Below, in pieces: positions 22,791 through 33,813 of a DNA stretch of 64,000 bases. The first letter of the stretch is position 1; every line of letters starts with the position of its first letter. Position numbers and translations under genes: made by a program. This stretch comes from Lamellibrachia columna. Taxonomy: Eukaryota; Annelida; Polychaeta; Sabellida; Siboglinidae. The stretch lies in assembly GCA_963662155.1 (NCBI GenBank), contig OY759261.1, forward strand, positions 44,390,056-44,454,055, read 5' to 3'. The notes below the pieces were generated by a model that was not told the DNA's origin, did no database searches, and was given only the letters and a program-made list of their open reading frames with translations.

Positions 22791-23300
22791 TCACGTTCCT
22801 GCGTCGTAGACGCCCATGACAATCCTATCTCTGATAAGTGAGTCGCTCATACAATCGCAGAAGTTGCATGATTTTGCGAGATTCCGTATCTCCGCCAGGT
22901 ATGAATCAAAGGATTCCTCGGTACCTTCGTTTCTTCTATTGAAAACGTACCGCTCATACGTTTCATTTATCTCGCCTTGTATAGCAGCATATATCTTTCT
23001 GATGATGAGAGTAGTGTCTTCTTTGTCTTCTTGTTCGGTGAACGTCAAGTTATCATACAGTCTGACACCTGTCGGCCCCATAACGTTGAGGAGCACTGCC
23101 AGTTGATATGGCTTCTCCTGCCGATTTAGTCTTGTAATGACAGCGTAGTTGTTAAACAAACGCTTAAACATCGTCCATTCTTCTTTGGGGCTGTCCTTTA
23201 AACACAGTTGTGGCGGTGGATTTATATTAGCTAACGGCGCCGCAGCCACCGCTTCTGCCACTGCCATCGTGACGGTGTTTTCACAAAAGACTATAGACAA
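22791..23300 (-). pseudogene. Retrotransposon gag-like ORF
   Basis: A 169-aa frame with a Pro-rich start (NINPPPQLCLKDSPKEEW) and a helical body containing RYVFNRRNEGTEESFDSYL and IRDRIVMGV. This is the capsid-like part of gypsy gag, where 'F--R-Q-----ES---Y---LR-L---C-F' and 'IRDR-V-G' are typical. It stops at 22791, and the next frame (from 22748) continues in another phase, so gag is cut short here. Confidence 0.8.
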
Positions 23301-23471
23301 TAAAACCGCGTTCGTTTCGCTGCCGTAAGCACTTGCTGCACTTTCAACACTCGCTCACGAGCGCTCGGATATTTCAGTGTACATTTCATTGGGTAGAAAT
23401 AACATTGTCCTTTACTCGCATGTTTGCGATCCTGGGGCTTAGGCTCACCTTATCCCCTCACTGCCACCATT

Positions 23472-23611
23472 TTTCAATATGTCATTTATTGTCACTATTG
23501 AATTGTTTAGTACACCGTACAATTCCGGCATTCACAACTTGTTACCCGGCTGGCAAGACTAGCGCGCATGATCGTAGCTACAGTCTTTTGTACAAGTCAC
23601 ATCTTGACACA
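23472..23611 (-). repeat. 5' LTR (about 132-140 bp)
   Basis: Differs from the 3' LTR at four sites in the 132-bp core. The right flank (from 23612) continues into a repeat also present at 57795, without an obvious matching duplication on the left flank. Confidence 0.88.
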
Positions 23612-24995
23612 CTTTTCCTACATAGCATCCTTTCATTCTGTTATCTGTATGAATATCTTGGATGTGCTTCCAGCATTTTGTTGTATGTGAATCTGAAATG
23701 TGTTTCAGTTCAAGGCGCATGCTGAGGAACAGTGATTGAGACAGCCCCACCAGTTCTACCAGACCTGCACCCTGGTGGCGTCCTCTGGTGTTGCGCATCC
23801 AGCATTCCACAGGACAGTCGTGCATCTCGACTAGTTTCTTTTGAAGTTGACACCTATATATTATACTCTTGGGGGTTAAGATAGACAGAGTCGTGGTTGC
23901 TTACTATACTTTATAGTAGTTTTTAGTATCATTTCATGGGTGATTTGCCATGGCTCACTCCTACAGAAATGTAGACATATATACTGTATAGATTGCCCTG
24001 TTTCTTATGTGTCAAATAAATGACACGTTTAAACCTTACTGGTCAACTGATTTAGGCCATCATGAATAGTTTAAGTAATATGAACAGACTTTGATCATCA
24101 GATCAGGTAACTTGCAAAAGTGTGAACACCCTTATGTCATAGTATGTAGACACTTTTGCTCTTTTTAAATTTGGACTGGATGTGGTTTAATAATTTGTCT
24201 GATGATTTCACAAGAACTAAATAAAAGAAATGATACAACACATTAACTAGCATGTTGTAATTTATATGATATAGGTTAATTTTTTTGCGAAATGAATCTG
24301 AAAGGAAACAACAACAAAATATAATTGAGAAGGAACCTTTTGGCCGTCTCAAAAACAGCTGTGGGTAAAAAAAATTATGACGTGTATGCTTCTAATGTAG
24401 ACCTGTTAAGTTCCTGAGAAGCAAAGTCTAGATATTTTACCCGATACAACATTGTCCTTTCACGCAAACGAAAGCAGGATTTTACCGCCAGCTATGTAAC
24501 AAAACACAAAAAATCGAAGATATGTCAATGATGCGATTATTGACCAATGAAAATGAAAGTTGTGATTCAGCCTGATAAATTCAAAGGAAAATAAAAATAA
24601 TTATTTTTGAAAAAAGGGAGGTAGTCTGAAAACGGAAGATTTTTTTTAAACGTGGTAGGAAGCCTGAAACATGAGACGCACCCACCAAAAACAGGATACT
24701 TAACAGGTCCAGTAATGTGATGTACTATATTATACTATTGGGGTTAAGGTAACCGGAGTCTGTGTTGCTTAATAAACTTTCTATCTCATGATGCACATGT
24801 TTTGTGTTTTTGTTATATTTTTCTTCTAAACAATCTGATGTCACAACAGCTTTTACTATAATTTCATGGTTGATTTTTCATGGCTCACTGCCACAGATAT
24901 GTAAAGTGACACGCTTAATTAAACCTTCGTGTTCAATTGATTTAGAGTATCGGAACAAATGGTGGCGCCACCTCACGGAATCTTTTTAATCGATC
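23612..24995 (+). repeat. Dispersed repeat family R1, copy A (left part)
   Basis: 23612-23790 matches 57795-57975 (for example CAGCCCCACCAGTTCTACCA in both). 24725-24995 matches 58077-58300 plus 58746-58800 (GATGTCACAACAG, TGGTGGCGCCACCTCACGGA). A more diverged copy of the second block lies at 23853-23960. The material between (24070-24720) is AT-rich and not recognised. The family has no clear protein. Confidence 0.75.
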
Positions 24996-25010
24996 ATATG
25001 TACTTTTGTA

Positions 25011-25462
25011 TTGTTAAATTCAAAATTAACTATTGGATTAGTTTACCGAAGTCCAAACATAAACGAAGAGGATAACACAAAAATACAAAATGCTATAAAG
25101 GAAGTTAGTAAAGGGGAATGTATCATAATGGGAGATTTTAACCATGGACACAAACAATGGAAATCTCTAGAGAGTACGGGGGTGAGGACCAACAATTTCT
25201 ATTTTTAATTCAGGATAGCTTCTTTACATTGCACGTGCTAGAACCAACCAGGGGAGAAAATGTATTAGATATAGTTTTATCATCACAAAAAGAATTAGTG
25301 GACAATGTAAAAATACATGAACCATTGGGTAACAGTGACCACAATCAAATACATTTCGACATCAATGTAAAATCAGAAAGTAAAAATAAAAAAACGTATA
25401 GGAGAAACTTCCACAAAGGCAACTATAAAGATATGAGAAAATACTTAGCAAAGCTAGATTGA
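25011..25462 (+). pseudogene. LINE endonuclease C-terminal half
   Basis: LTIGLVYRSPNINEEDN, then ECIIMGDFNHGHKQW, then after a frameshift near 25200 FLIQDSFFTLHVLEPTRGEN, VLDIVLSS and LGNSDHNQIHFDI. GDFN, LDIV and SDH are apurinic-endonuclease blocks, including the catalytic Ser-Asp-His. A TGA ends the frame at 25462 and another frameshift follows near 25560. Confidence 0.85.
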
Positions 25463-25728
25463 AATAACATGCTGATGAATAAGACCGCAATTGAATGTTG
25501 GAATATTCTAAAATATGAAATTGAGAGTATCATCGATAAATTTGTTCCCTTGAAAAAAACAAGGAAAACGGTCTAGAAAGAAACACTTGTCAAAAGAAGC
25601 TATTAGAAAATAGTGTTTAAGCAAACTATGTGGAGGGTTTATAGGCGTACCAGAAAGGATGAAGACTGCAAATTACAAAGAGGCACTTAACCTAGATACA
25701 ACTGAAATTAGAAAATCTAAAAGAATCT

Positions 25729-27514
25729 ATGAAAAAAAAATTGGCAGGTAATATAAAAAATGACAGCAAGAGTTTCTATGCTTATGTAAGGAGTAAACAG
25801 AAAGTTCGAGATAAGGTCGGACCACTGGAAAACAACAGGGGAAACATAATTTCAGACTGGTGTCAAATGGCAGAGGTCCTGAATGAGTATTTCAGCTCAG
25901 TTTTTACCACAGAAGATATCAGTTCACTTCCAGTTCCATTGACTAAATTAGAGGGTAATAAATCAGAACATTTAGGGCAGTTATTTGTAACTCCTGAAAT
26001 GATAGCAAAGAAAATTAAGAAGATGAAAGATAATAAATCACCTGGAGTTGATGGGATACCACCAAAACTGCTAAAGGAAATTGTTGAGCAAATTAGTACA
26101 CCACTTGCAAAATTGTTTAACTTGTCACTAGAAGAAGGAATAGTTCCTTCAGAATGGAAAGAAGCAAATATTACGCCACTATTTAAGAAGGGATCGAGGA
26201 ACAAGCCAGAAAATAAATTACAGACCAGTGAGTTTAACATCAGTTGTATGTAAATTACTCGAAACATTAATTAGAGACCACATGGTGGAATTCCTTGTAA
26301 AACATAAATTAATAAATGCATCTCAACATGGGTTCCTGAAAGCAAGGTCATGTCTAACTAATCTCTTATGTTTTTTTGAAGAAATTACAAAGTGGGTAGA
26401 CGACGGGTCACCAGTGGATGTTGTCTACTGAGATTTTCAGAAAGCTTTCGATAAAGTGCCACATCAAAGATTGTTATTTAAACTAAAAGCCCATGGTATA
26501 GGTAATGATGTAATCAACTGGATAGAAAAGTGGCTTACACACAGAAGACAGAGAGTAATAGTAGATGGTGAGATTTCAAACTGGAAATCGGTTTTGAGTG
26601 GGGTACCACAGGGATCAGTATTAGGCCCTATACTGTTTTTAATATATATAAATGATGTGGAAGAAGACATATCTAGCAAAGTACTCAAATTTGCAGATGA
26701 CACAAAGGTATTCAGAAAGGTTACAAATGATACAGATAAACAAAGTTTACAGGATGATATAGATAAATTAGTTAAATGGTCAGAAAAATGGCAAATGTTA
26801 TTAAATTTTGGGAAGTGCAAATGTATACACATAGGACATGGAAACATGGACGAAGAATATAAAATGGGGGATGCTGTACTAGGTAGAACCACACAAGAAA
26901 AGGACTTAGGAGTAACATTTAGTGCTGACATGAAAGTTTCAGAGCAATGTGGGATTGCTGCTTCGTAAGGAAATCAAATTCTAGGGCTAATTAGGAGAAC
27001 TATCATGTATTAGGAGAAACAGCTAACTGTACCCCTGTACAAAGCAATAGTTAGACCACATTTGGAATATTGTATTCAGGCATGGAGGCCGTATCGTAAA
27101 AAGGACATAGACAAGCTAGAAAGAATACAACGAAGAGCAACTAAAATGATTCCAGAATTGAGAGACCTTAGTTACGAAAGTCGCTTATTACAATGTGGTT
27201 TGACAACACTAGAGACCAGGAGACTAAGAGGAGACCAAATAGAAGTGTTTAAAATAATGAACGGTTATGAGGATGTTGATAGGAATATGTTCTTCAAACT
27301 TAAAGAAGGCAGTAGAACAAGAGGACACAAAGCAGCATTAGTTAAGGAGCAGTGTAGGTTGGACATGAGAAAGTACTCGTTCTCACAGAGGGTGATAAAT
27401 GAATGGAACAAACTGCCAAATGCTAGTAGTGTGAATATGTTTAAAAATAGAATTGACAGATATTTGATAAGGGCGGGCTACACAGAGATGAGAAAATTGT
27501 TGGACTCTCGATAA
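25729..27514 (+). pseudogene. LINE reverse transcriptase, interrupted by four breaks
   Basis: NKSPGVDGIPPKLLKEIVEQ (block 0), EWKEANITPLFKKGSRNKPE (block 1), a frameshift near 26225, SLTSVVCKLLETLIRDHMVE (block 2), a TGA inside the D-F-QKAFDKVPHQRL block (26432), GVPQGSVLGPILFLIYINDV and KFADDTKVFRKV (catalytic FADD), a stop near 26967, then LEYCIQAWRPYRKKDIDKLE and KYSFSQRVINEWNKLP (thumb and tail). All domains are present in order, so decay is recent compared with the LINEs at 16-18 kb. Confidence 0.88.
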
Positions 27515-27580
27515 GCCAATGGCTTCCTTGTCCACTTTGCCATCTGGAACTTGTTGTTTGGGATGGCAATCTTGTTAAAT

Positions 27581-27800
27581 CTACTTGATGAAATTTTATG
27601 AGCGTACCAGTGGTTTACTGGGTTCCAGTCTATGTGATGAACGGCGAGTAATAATTGTGGACATTCGTGGCCAAATGCAACTGCTGGTGTGGTCTGTGTG
27701 ATAATGCTACTTATATAATCTGTAATGTTGTTGATATAATATATTAACACCTCCCACTTCAAAACCCAACCTCCCAATTATTGTTGGGACCAACCTCCCA
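27581..27800 (+). repeat. Repeat R1, copy A (part to the right of the LINE)
   Basis: Matches 58822-59005 (for example GGTTTACTGGGTTCCAGTC and GGACATTCGTGGCCAAATGC). Ends in CCTCCCACTTCAAAACCC, then a CCAACCTCCCA-rich stretch that grew in copy A only. Confidence 0.8.
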
Positions 27801-27844
27801 ACCTCCCACCATTTGTTAGGACCAACCACCCACTTCCTGCCACC

Positions 27845-28620
27845 GTAACCCCCCTGAGCTCAGGTTCTTGACAATATATGCGTCATAGAAGTTTATTATT
27901 ATTAAGCTGTCACTCCCTCTGTCTCTCCCTTCTCTTGTACCACTCCTTCTCTCTCGCCCTTCTCTTGTATAATATTCTCAGAAATTCGTCCTCCGTGTGA
28001 GAAACGAAGATGCCATGTAGCGGCCAACATGTCGATCTTATTTAATGTGTCTGTGATTGAGCAGGGATCCACCCAACCGCTATTAATCCACTCATAGAGT
28101 TCCTATAAAATTTGGATTGTGCATTATGTGTCGATTTCTGAGAGTACTGCAGTGAGTCAAAATATGTTTTTTTTGCAGCGTGCGAGCAGAACTTTCAATG
28201 TATGGCACTTGTAAGTTGGGATAAGAATTTGTTCGTAAATAACCTGTTGCACCACTACATGATTGAGTGTAAAACTAATGCCTGCAAAAATATGTGTACG
28301 CATTGGAGAACACGTACAAAATTGTCTTGTACCCCGGGGCGCCCCGTTTTTCAACATCACTACGACTACTTCAACTGTTACAATGCCTTTCTGATACTTA
28401 TCAAATAAAATGTAAACTGTCCACTCTTACATATCGTGCTCTATTATCTACACAACAAATGCCCTAATTGGGTAGTCTCCTCTCCTGCATCTTTCAAATA
28501 TCCCAAGGCTGCTCAGATCATCTATTTCTCAACAACGTATCCCCGAAGATACAGGCGCTACAGAAGTTAATTATCAAGCTGGCCCCTTCTGTTGTCCCCG
28601 TCCGAGAACCTTAGTACGCC
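27845..28620 (+). pseudogene. LINE 3' fragments within repeat R1
   Basis: CTGAGCTCAGGTTCTTGACA and the TTATTATTATTA tail at 27855-27895 are the 3' end of the LINE family also at 17740 (minus). At 28360-28470 the plus strand reads NCPLLHIVLYYLHNKCPNW in pieces, the C-terminal block of the same family. 28605-28660 also resembles 59215-59265. The rest is not recognised. Confidence 0.55.
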
Positions 28621-28796
28621 ACTGTTTCTACGAGAGCGGCCAACCGAAGACGTTTGCTCCTACTAAAGGTAGTTATAAAGAAACACATCAACATGCGTGT
28701 AAGGTTTCGACCCCCTCTCGGGTAGAGATTTAATTGGCATGAAGTGATCGGTGAAGTACAGTCACGGATGATAGTAGCACCGTTCTCCTCCCAGTC

Positions 28797-28985
28797 GTCT
28801 TTTGTTTGCATCGAGTGAAATACGCATGCGTGCGACACGACTTTACGTCGTACCGATAACGTAATACGCATGCGTGATGCGGGTTCCGCATGGATGAACA
28901 TCTTTCTGGCGTATATGGGGGCGGGGTATTGGGCTATGCCCCCTTTGGTTTGGATAAGAATAATTTCGTAAATAACGGGGGTGTT
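28797..28985 (+). repeat. Repeat R1, copy A (far right part)
   Basis: Matches 59020-59145: TTGCATCGAGTGAAATACGC, GGGGTATTGGGC and GGTTTGGATAAGAATAA. In copy B this joins directly to the CCTCCCACTTC block, so about 1 kb (27800-28797) was inserted in copy A or lost from copy B. Confidence 0.75.
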
Positions 28986-29060
28986 TAAATAATGGTATGA
29001 TGTTTGCTTCTTTCCATTCAAACGGAACAACTCCCTCTTTTAATGACAAGTTGAATACTC
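28985..29060 (-). pseudogene. Small LINE RT fragment
   Basis: On the minus strand it reads LSLKEGVVPFEWKEANIIPL. This is the same block as EEGIVPSEWKEANITPLF in the LINE at 26130-26190, so it is a tiny fragment of the same family in the opposite direction. Confidence 0.75.
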
Positions 29061-29169
29061 TTGCGTATTGTTAACTAAGTATACATTTAATGTATACATT
29101 TAATGCGTTGCATATTAGTGAGGCTTTTTCGAAGACTTTCTTTTAGGGCAAATTCCGGCGCTAGCCTCG

Positions 29170-29700
29170 TCTTAATAATAATAACATAATAATTATATAA
29201 AATACTTCTATTCCGCTAAAATCCTCGGGAGACCCAAGTTCGGCAGCGCAATAAAACAAAAGGGGTTAAACAGTTCCAGTTGTAAACAAGCTTTTAGTTT
29301 ACGGTGAAATGTTGTTATATTTCCTACAGACTTAAACACTAACAGGGAGTGAGTTCCACAGAGTCAGCAACTAATAAAGCTCTAGTTCCGACATTTGTCT
29401 TAATACTGGGAACAAAAAAAGTAGATTAGAATAGGTGATCGAAGCTGTCTGGGCTGTCTTGCAGGAGTGAGCAGTGAATGTAAATATGCTGGTTGCTTGA
29501 ATGAAAGTGCTTGATATGAAATTGTACAGATCTTAAAATTAATGCGATATTGGACAGGGAGCCAGTGCAATGATTTAAGAAGTGGAGCTGAGTGAGAGAA
29601 ACGAGGAGACCGAGTAACTACCCTTGCCAAAAAATGTTGCACACGTTGAAGTTTCAAGATGTCCTTGAGAGCAATGTCACGATAAAGGAAAAGTAATAGT
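29170..29700 (-). pseudogene. LINE 3' end fragment
   Basis: On the minus strand: MKLQRVQHFLARVVTRSPRF, then LLKSLHWLPVQYRINFKI, then a stretch with TPARQPRQLRS. This is the C-terminal region of CR1/L2-type reverse transcriptases. The 3' tail (minus) contains TTGCGCTGCCGAACTTGGGT and then an ATTATTATT-rich end at 29175. Confidence 0.75.
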
Positions 29701-30062
29701 CAAGTCTACTGCATTTCCATAGATCGATATTGGTAAGTCATTAACTGAAAACAACTTTTCTAATAATTTCATTACACTCCGCAGATGAAATAAATGGTAC
29801 TTATGTCGAATTGATGGAATGGTGCGGTGTGTTTGCACATAGGTCTACGTGACGCGTCTAGCGCTGTAGTTTAATGAGTAGTTCGTAGCGCTTGCTTCAT
29901 ACTCTCACTTCCTGCCGCAACCACCAGATAGCTCCTGGGAGCGAAAAGGGGGTCGATTGCGTAAGTCTTCCCTGCTGGTACATAGCCTCTCAATAGACAA
30001 GACTAGCACAACCTCCATGCGGTACACTGCGGATACTGGTGACATAGTTACCTCAGGCTAAA
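29701..30062. other. No gene recognised
   Basis: 29850-29960 contains GTTTAATGAGTAG and TAGCGCT words and may be the 5' untranslated part of the LINE start that follows. Confidence 0.3.
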
Positions 30063-30846
<784 letters not shown>

Positions 30847-31490
30847 TGTAACTACTTTATTCTGCAAAGGCCTATTAACTTGGTGCGACTTGCCTCGGAC
30901 ACCAACCCTGTGATCAGGCTGGTGCCTAGATCCAAATATGCCTCTTAGTAAGTGTCCTGTAGGCATTTTCTTAGGAGAGCATGCCAACAAACGGTTTGAG
31001 GGTGATTTGGGTGTGTTGCATCCAAAAAGTGATGTTGACAAAGTGTGGGAGGTGTCTTAGACCCCCTGAAAGACAAAAACCAAAATGGCGCCTAATTTGC
31101 CCACGAAATAGAAATCACCCTTCTAATTTGTGTGATATCTTGCCGACGTTTGTACGGTGTGCCGAATCGAAAATGTGATGTTGGCAAACTGTGGGAAGGT
31201 CCTTGACTCCAGAAATTACAAAATATATGAGGCATTTTTTTATATAGATGGTCTAAGTCCCCTCCCACCGTTTGCCAACACAACTTTTTGGAATCAGCTC
31301 ACCCAAGTCACATTATAACAGCTTGTTGGCTTCACTAAGACATGCCTACAGGGTTTAAGTTTTTTTTTAATTGGCCGCGGTCTGTCAAGCTTTGTAGTTC
31401 GACCTCTATTAGGAGATAACGTGTACGGTCAGCTACTCATAGAAACAGAGACATATCACGTGACCTCAGAAGGGGGGCGAAGGGGAGAGT
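30847..31490 (-). repeat. Repeat family R2, inverted copy
   Basis: The reverse complement matches 59200-59820 over most of its length (for example GCAAAGGCCTATTAACTTGG here and AAGCTGATAGGCCTTTGC there). It carries the same three internal subunits as the 59-kb copy. Confidence 0.85.
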
Positions 31491-31529
31491 AGCTTAGTCA
31501 GTCGTTAGTTTGTCATAAGTTCGAGAAAT

Positions 31530-32895
31530 AAGTCAGAGAATTACAGACCAGTGAGTTTAACGTCAGTGATTTGTAAAGTATTAGAAAGGTTAATTAAAGA
31601 CCATATGGTGGACTTCCTCGTTAAGCATAAATTATTAAATTCATCTCAACATGGATTCCTTAAAGCGAGGTCATGCTTAACAAATATGTTATGTTTTTTG
31701 GAAGAAATCACTAAGTGGATAGACGTGGGATCGCCAGTAGATATTATCTACTTAGATTTTCAGAAAGCTTTTGACAAAGTGCCACATCAAAGATTACTAC
31801 TTTAATTAAAAGCCCACGGTATCGGGGATAGGATAACTGACTGGATAGAACAATGGCTGACTGACAGAAGACAACGAGTTGTAGCAGATGGAGAAGTTTC
31901 AAATTGGAAATCGGTTTTAAGTGGGGTACCTCAAGGATCAGTATTAGGACCTATATTATTCTTAATATATATCAATGACTCGGACGATAGTATAACAAGT
32001 AACGTACTGAAATTTGCGGATGACACAAAACTGTTTAGAAAGGTTAATACTTATGGTGATAAACAACATTTACAAAACGATCTAGACAGATTAGTGAAAT
32101 GGTCTGAGAAATGGCAGATGTTGTTCAATTTTGGGAAATGTAAATGCCTACATACAGGACATGGGATGTAAACTATAAAATGGGAGATACTGTTCTGGGT
32201 ACTACTGTAAAAGGACTTAGGAGTTACAATAAGCGCTGATATGAAAGTTTCAGAGCAGTGTGGTATTGCAGCTTCAAAGGGTAATCAAATTCTTAGATTG
32301 ATTAGAAGAAACATAACATACAAGGGAAAAAAGTTAATTATACCTCTTTATAAAGCAATAGTTAGACCTCATTTAGAATACTGTATACAAGCATGGAGAC
32401 CATATCGTAAGAAGGATATAAATACGCTTGAACGCATACAAAGGAGAGCAACTAAAATGATTCCAGAACTGAGAGACCTTAGTTATGAAGAACGCCTGAA
32501 AGAATGTGGTTTAACAACTCTAGAGACAAGGAGGTTAAGAGGAGATCAGATTGAAGTTTCTAAGATATTGAATGGGTATGAAAATATTGATAGAAATATG
32601 TTTTTCTCACTCAAGAAGGATAGCAGAACTAGAGGACATGAGGTAAAATTAGTAAAGGATCAATGTAGATTGGATATCAGGAAGCACTCGTTCTCACAGA
32701 GGACAATACATGAATGGAACAAATTGTCTACAGATTGTGTAACTTCTAGCAGCGTGAATATGTTTAAAAACAAGGTTGACACATATTTCAGGAGGGCGGG
32801 TTATATAAGTAGATGAATATTGTTGGACTCTCGATACGTCAATGGCTTCCTTGTCCACTTGCTATCTGGGCATTTGGCTTGGATGGCAAATCTTG
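31530..32895 (+). mobile_element. Second copy of the CR1/jockey-like LINE, 5' truncated
   Basis: It starts within the reverse transcriptase, just before SLTSVICKVLERLIKDHMVD, and runs through YLDFQKAFDKVPHQRL, GVPQGSVLGPILFLIYINDS, KFADDTKLFRKV, LEYCIQAWRPYRKKDINTLE and KHSFSQRTIHEWNKL. The stop is at 32814-32816. The 3' UTR (TTGGACTCTCGATACGTCAA) ends in repeated AATCTTGTTAA, the probable 3' tail motif. Breaks near 31803 (TAA) and 32165-32200. 5' truncation inside RT is typical of target-primed reverse transcription. It inserted at the edge of repeat R2. Confidence 0.88.
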
Positions 32896-33697
32896 TTAAA
32901 TCTTGTTAAATTACGAGGCCGTTCGATTACTTTCCTGTAATGATTATTACGTACAGTTGCGGACATTTTCGGCCGATAAAATGACAAGTAACAACGAAAC
33001 CACGCCTTTGCGGCCAGACTGTCTTCTCCTCGAATTCAGAAGGCGAGCGACAGTAGGAAAATTGGGACTAAGTCACTCATCTATATAATGATATAGATCT
33101 GTGACTAAGTTGTTAGTTGTGATTGTCGTGAAATTGTGAGTGGCGGCCCTGGTGGAGTGTTTGTGAACAGTTGTGCCACCTAGTGGATAATTGTGATCAT
33201 AGGAAATGTTCCCGCGTTAGCAGAAAGGGACAGATCATTAGTTTAATTGCGGGTTGGTGGTAGCTTGTTTATTCCCTTAATATACCGACATGGAAAATGC
33301 CACATTTTTGGAATACGATATCTGTGCTGCTCACAGGTTTTAATGTCTAGTTGTTGGTTGTCAACGTGCACGTGTCAGTGATGGAAGGATCCCTGTGCCG
33401 TGGCTGTGTTAGTGTGTACGAAGACAGAATCCGGTCGGTTTGGGCGACACATGGCAGAACTAAGCATGTTACATGTTTACATTAGTCTTTGTTTTAGGTG
33501 AGTTCTGCACTTTCTAACTTAATTAGTCTTAACGATAGGATAGGAATTGTTACGATTAACCGCGTTTTCATCACTGACCTATATATAACTGGATGGCGCA
33601 CGCCGTAATCATTTGTATGGCGCCAGGTGACGCCTGCGGAAGTCCAAAACCGCCATCTTGGATAGATCACCTAAACGCTGCATCGCTATAGATTAAA
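32896..33697. other. Unassigned; contains a repeat shared with 59877
   Basis: 33155-33230 (GTTTGTGAACAGTTGTGCCA, CCTAGTGGATAATT, AAATGTTCCCGCGTTAGCA) matches 59877-59945. The rest may be the promoter region of the THAP exon; there is no TATA box I would defend. Confidence 0.5.
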
Positions 33698-33813
33698 ATG
33701 TGTGTGTGTATGTTTGAAACGAATAACCGCAAAATTACATGCTGTTGTGCATTCGGGTGCTCAAATCGATTATCTGCAAAACTACATAAGGACCGTGGGA
33801 TCTCATTCCATGC
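33698..33813 (+). CDS. Candidate first exon of a THAP zinc-finger protein
   Basis: An ATG at 33698 opens 38 full codons. The sequence contains CCCAFGCSNRLSAKLHKDRG followed by ISFHA, then GTAAGT at 33814 (phase 2). C-x2-4-C followed by 'GISFH' is the N-terminal half of the THAP finger (C2CH), a DNA-binding module of cellular regulators and of P-element-like transposases. The start is placed within the first 20 codons, as usual for THAP. The second half, with the Cys-x2-His pair and the AVPTIF-like block, was not found in the following 2 kb, so the gene is partial here or the exon is a relic. Without the donor it would stop at once (TAA). Confidence 0.5.

Larger units (their letters stand above)
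18829..23611 (-). mobile_element. Ty3/gypsy-type LTR retrotransposon, full-length but broken
   Basis: Near-identical terminal repeats at 18829-18968 and 23472-23611 bracket gag-pol sequence on the minus strand. Order in the element's sense: gag, zinc knuckle, protease, reverse transcriptase, RNase H, integrase, typical of Ty3/gypsy. A primer-binding-site-like TGGTGGCAGTGAGGGG lies at 23454-23469 (minus), close to the 5' LTR. A short purine tract AAAAGGGA precedes the 3' LTR (about 18969-18976). The LTRs differ at four positions over 132 bp, so the copy is fairly young. Even so, at least three frameshifts and one in-frame stop interrupt the proteins, so it cannot move by itself. No env-like frame was seen, and no clear target-site duplication. 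Confidence 0.9.
24996..27580 (+). mobile_element. CR1/jockey-like LINE inserted into repeat R1
   Basis: The boundaries come from comparison with the unoccupied R1 copy at 58790-58830. Both copies share AATCGAT on the left and resume at GATGAAAT on the right, and copy B has only about 11 bp between. The element carries the end of an endonuclease and a whole reverse transcriptase, so it is 5' truncated. After the stop codon comes TTGGACTCTCGATAAGCCAA, also found after the second copy at 32823, and the element ends in ATCTTGTTAAATCT-like words. Confidence 0.8.

Noticed and set aside
28611..29030. 139-aa minus-strand frame
   Set aside because: It lies across repeat R1, matched by non-coding copy B at 59020; only the small LINE piece at 28985-29060 has a recognisable motif.
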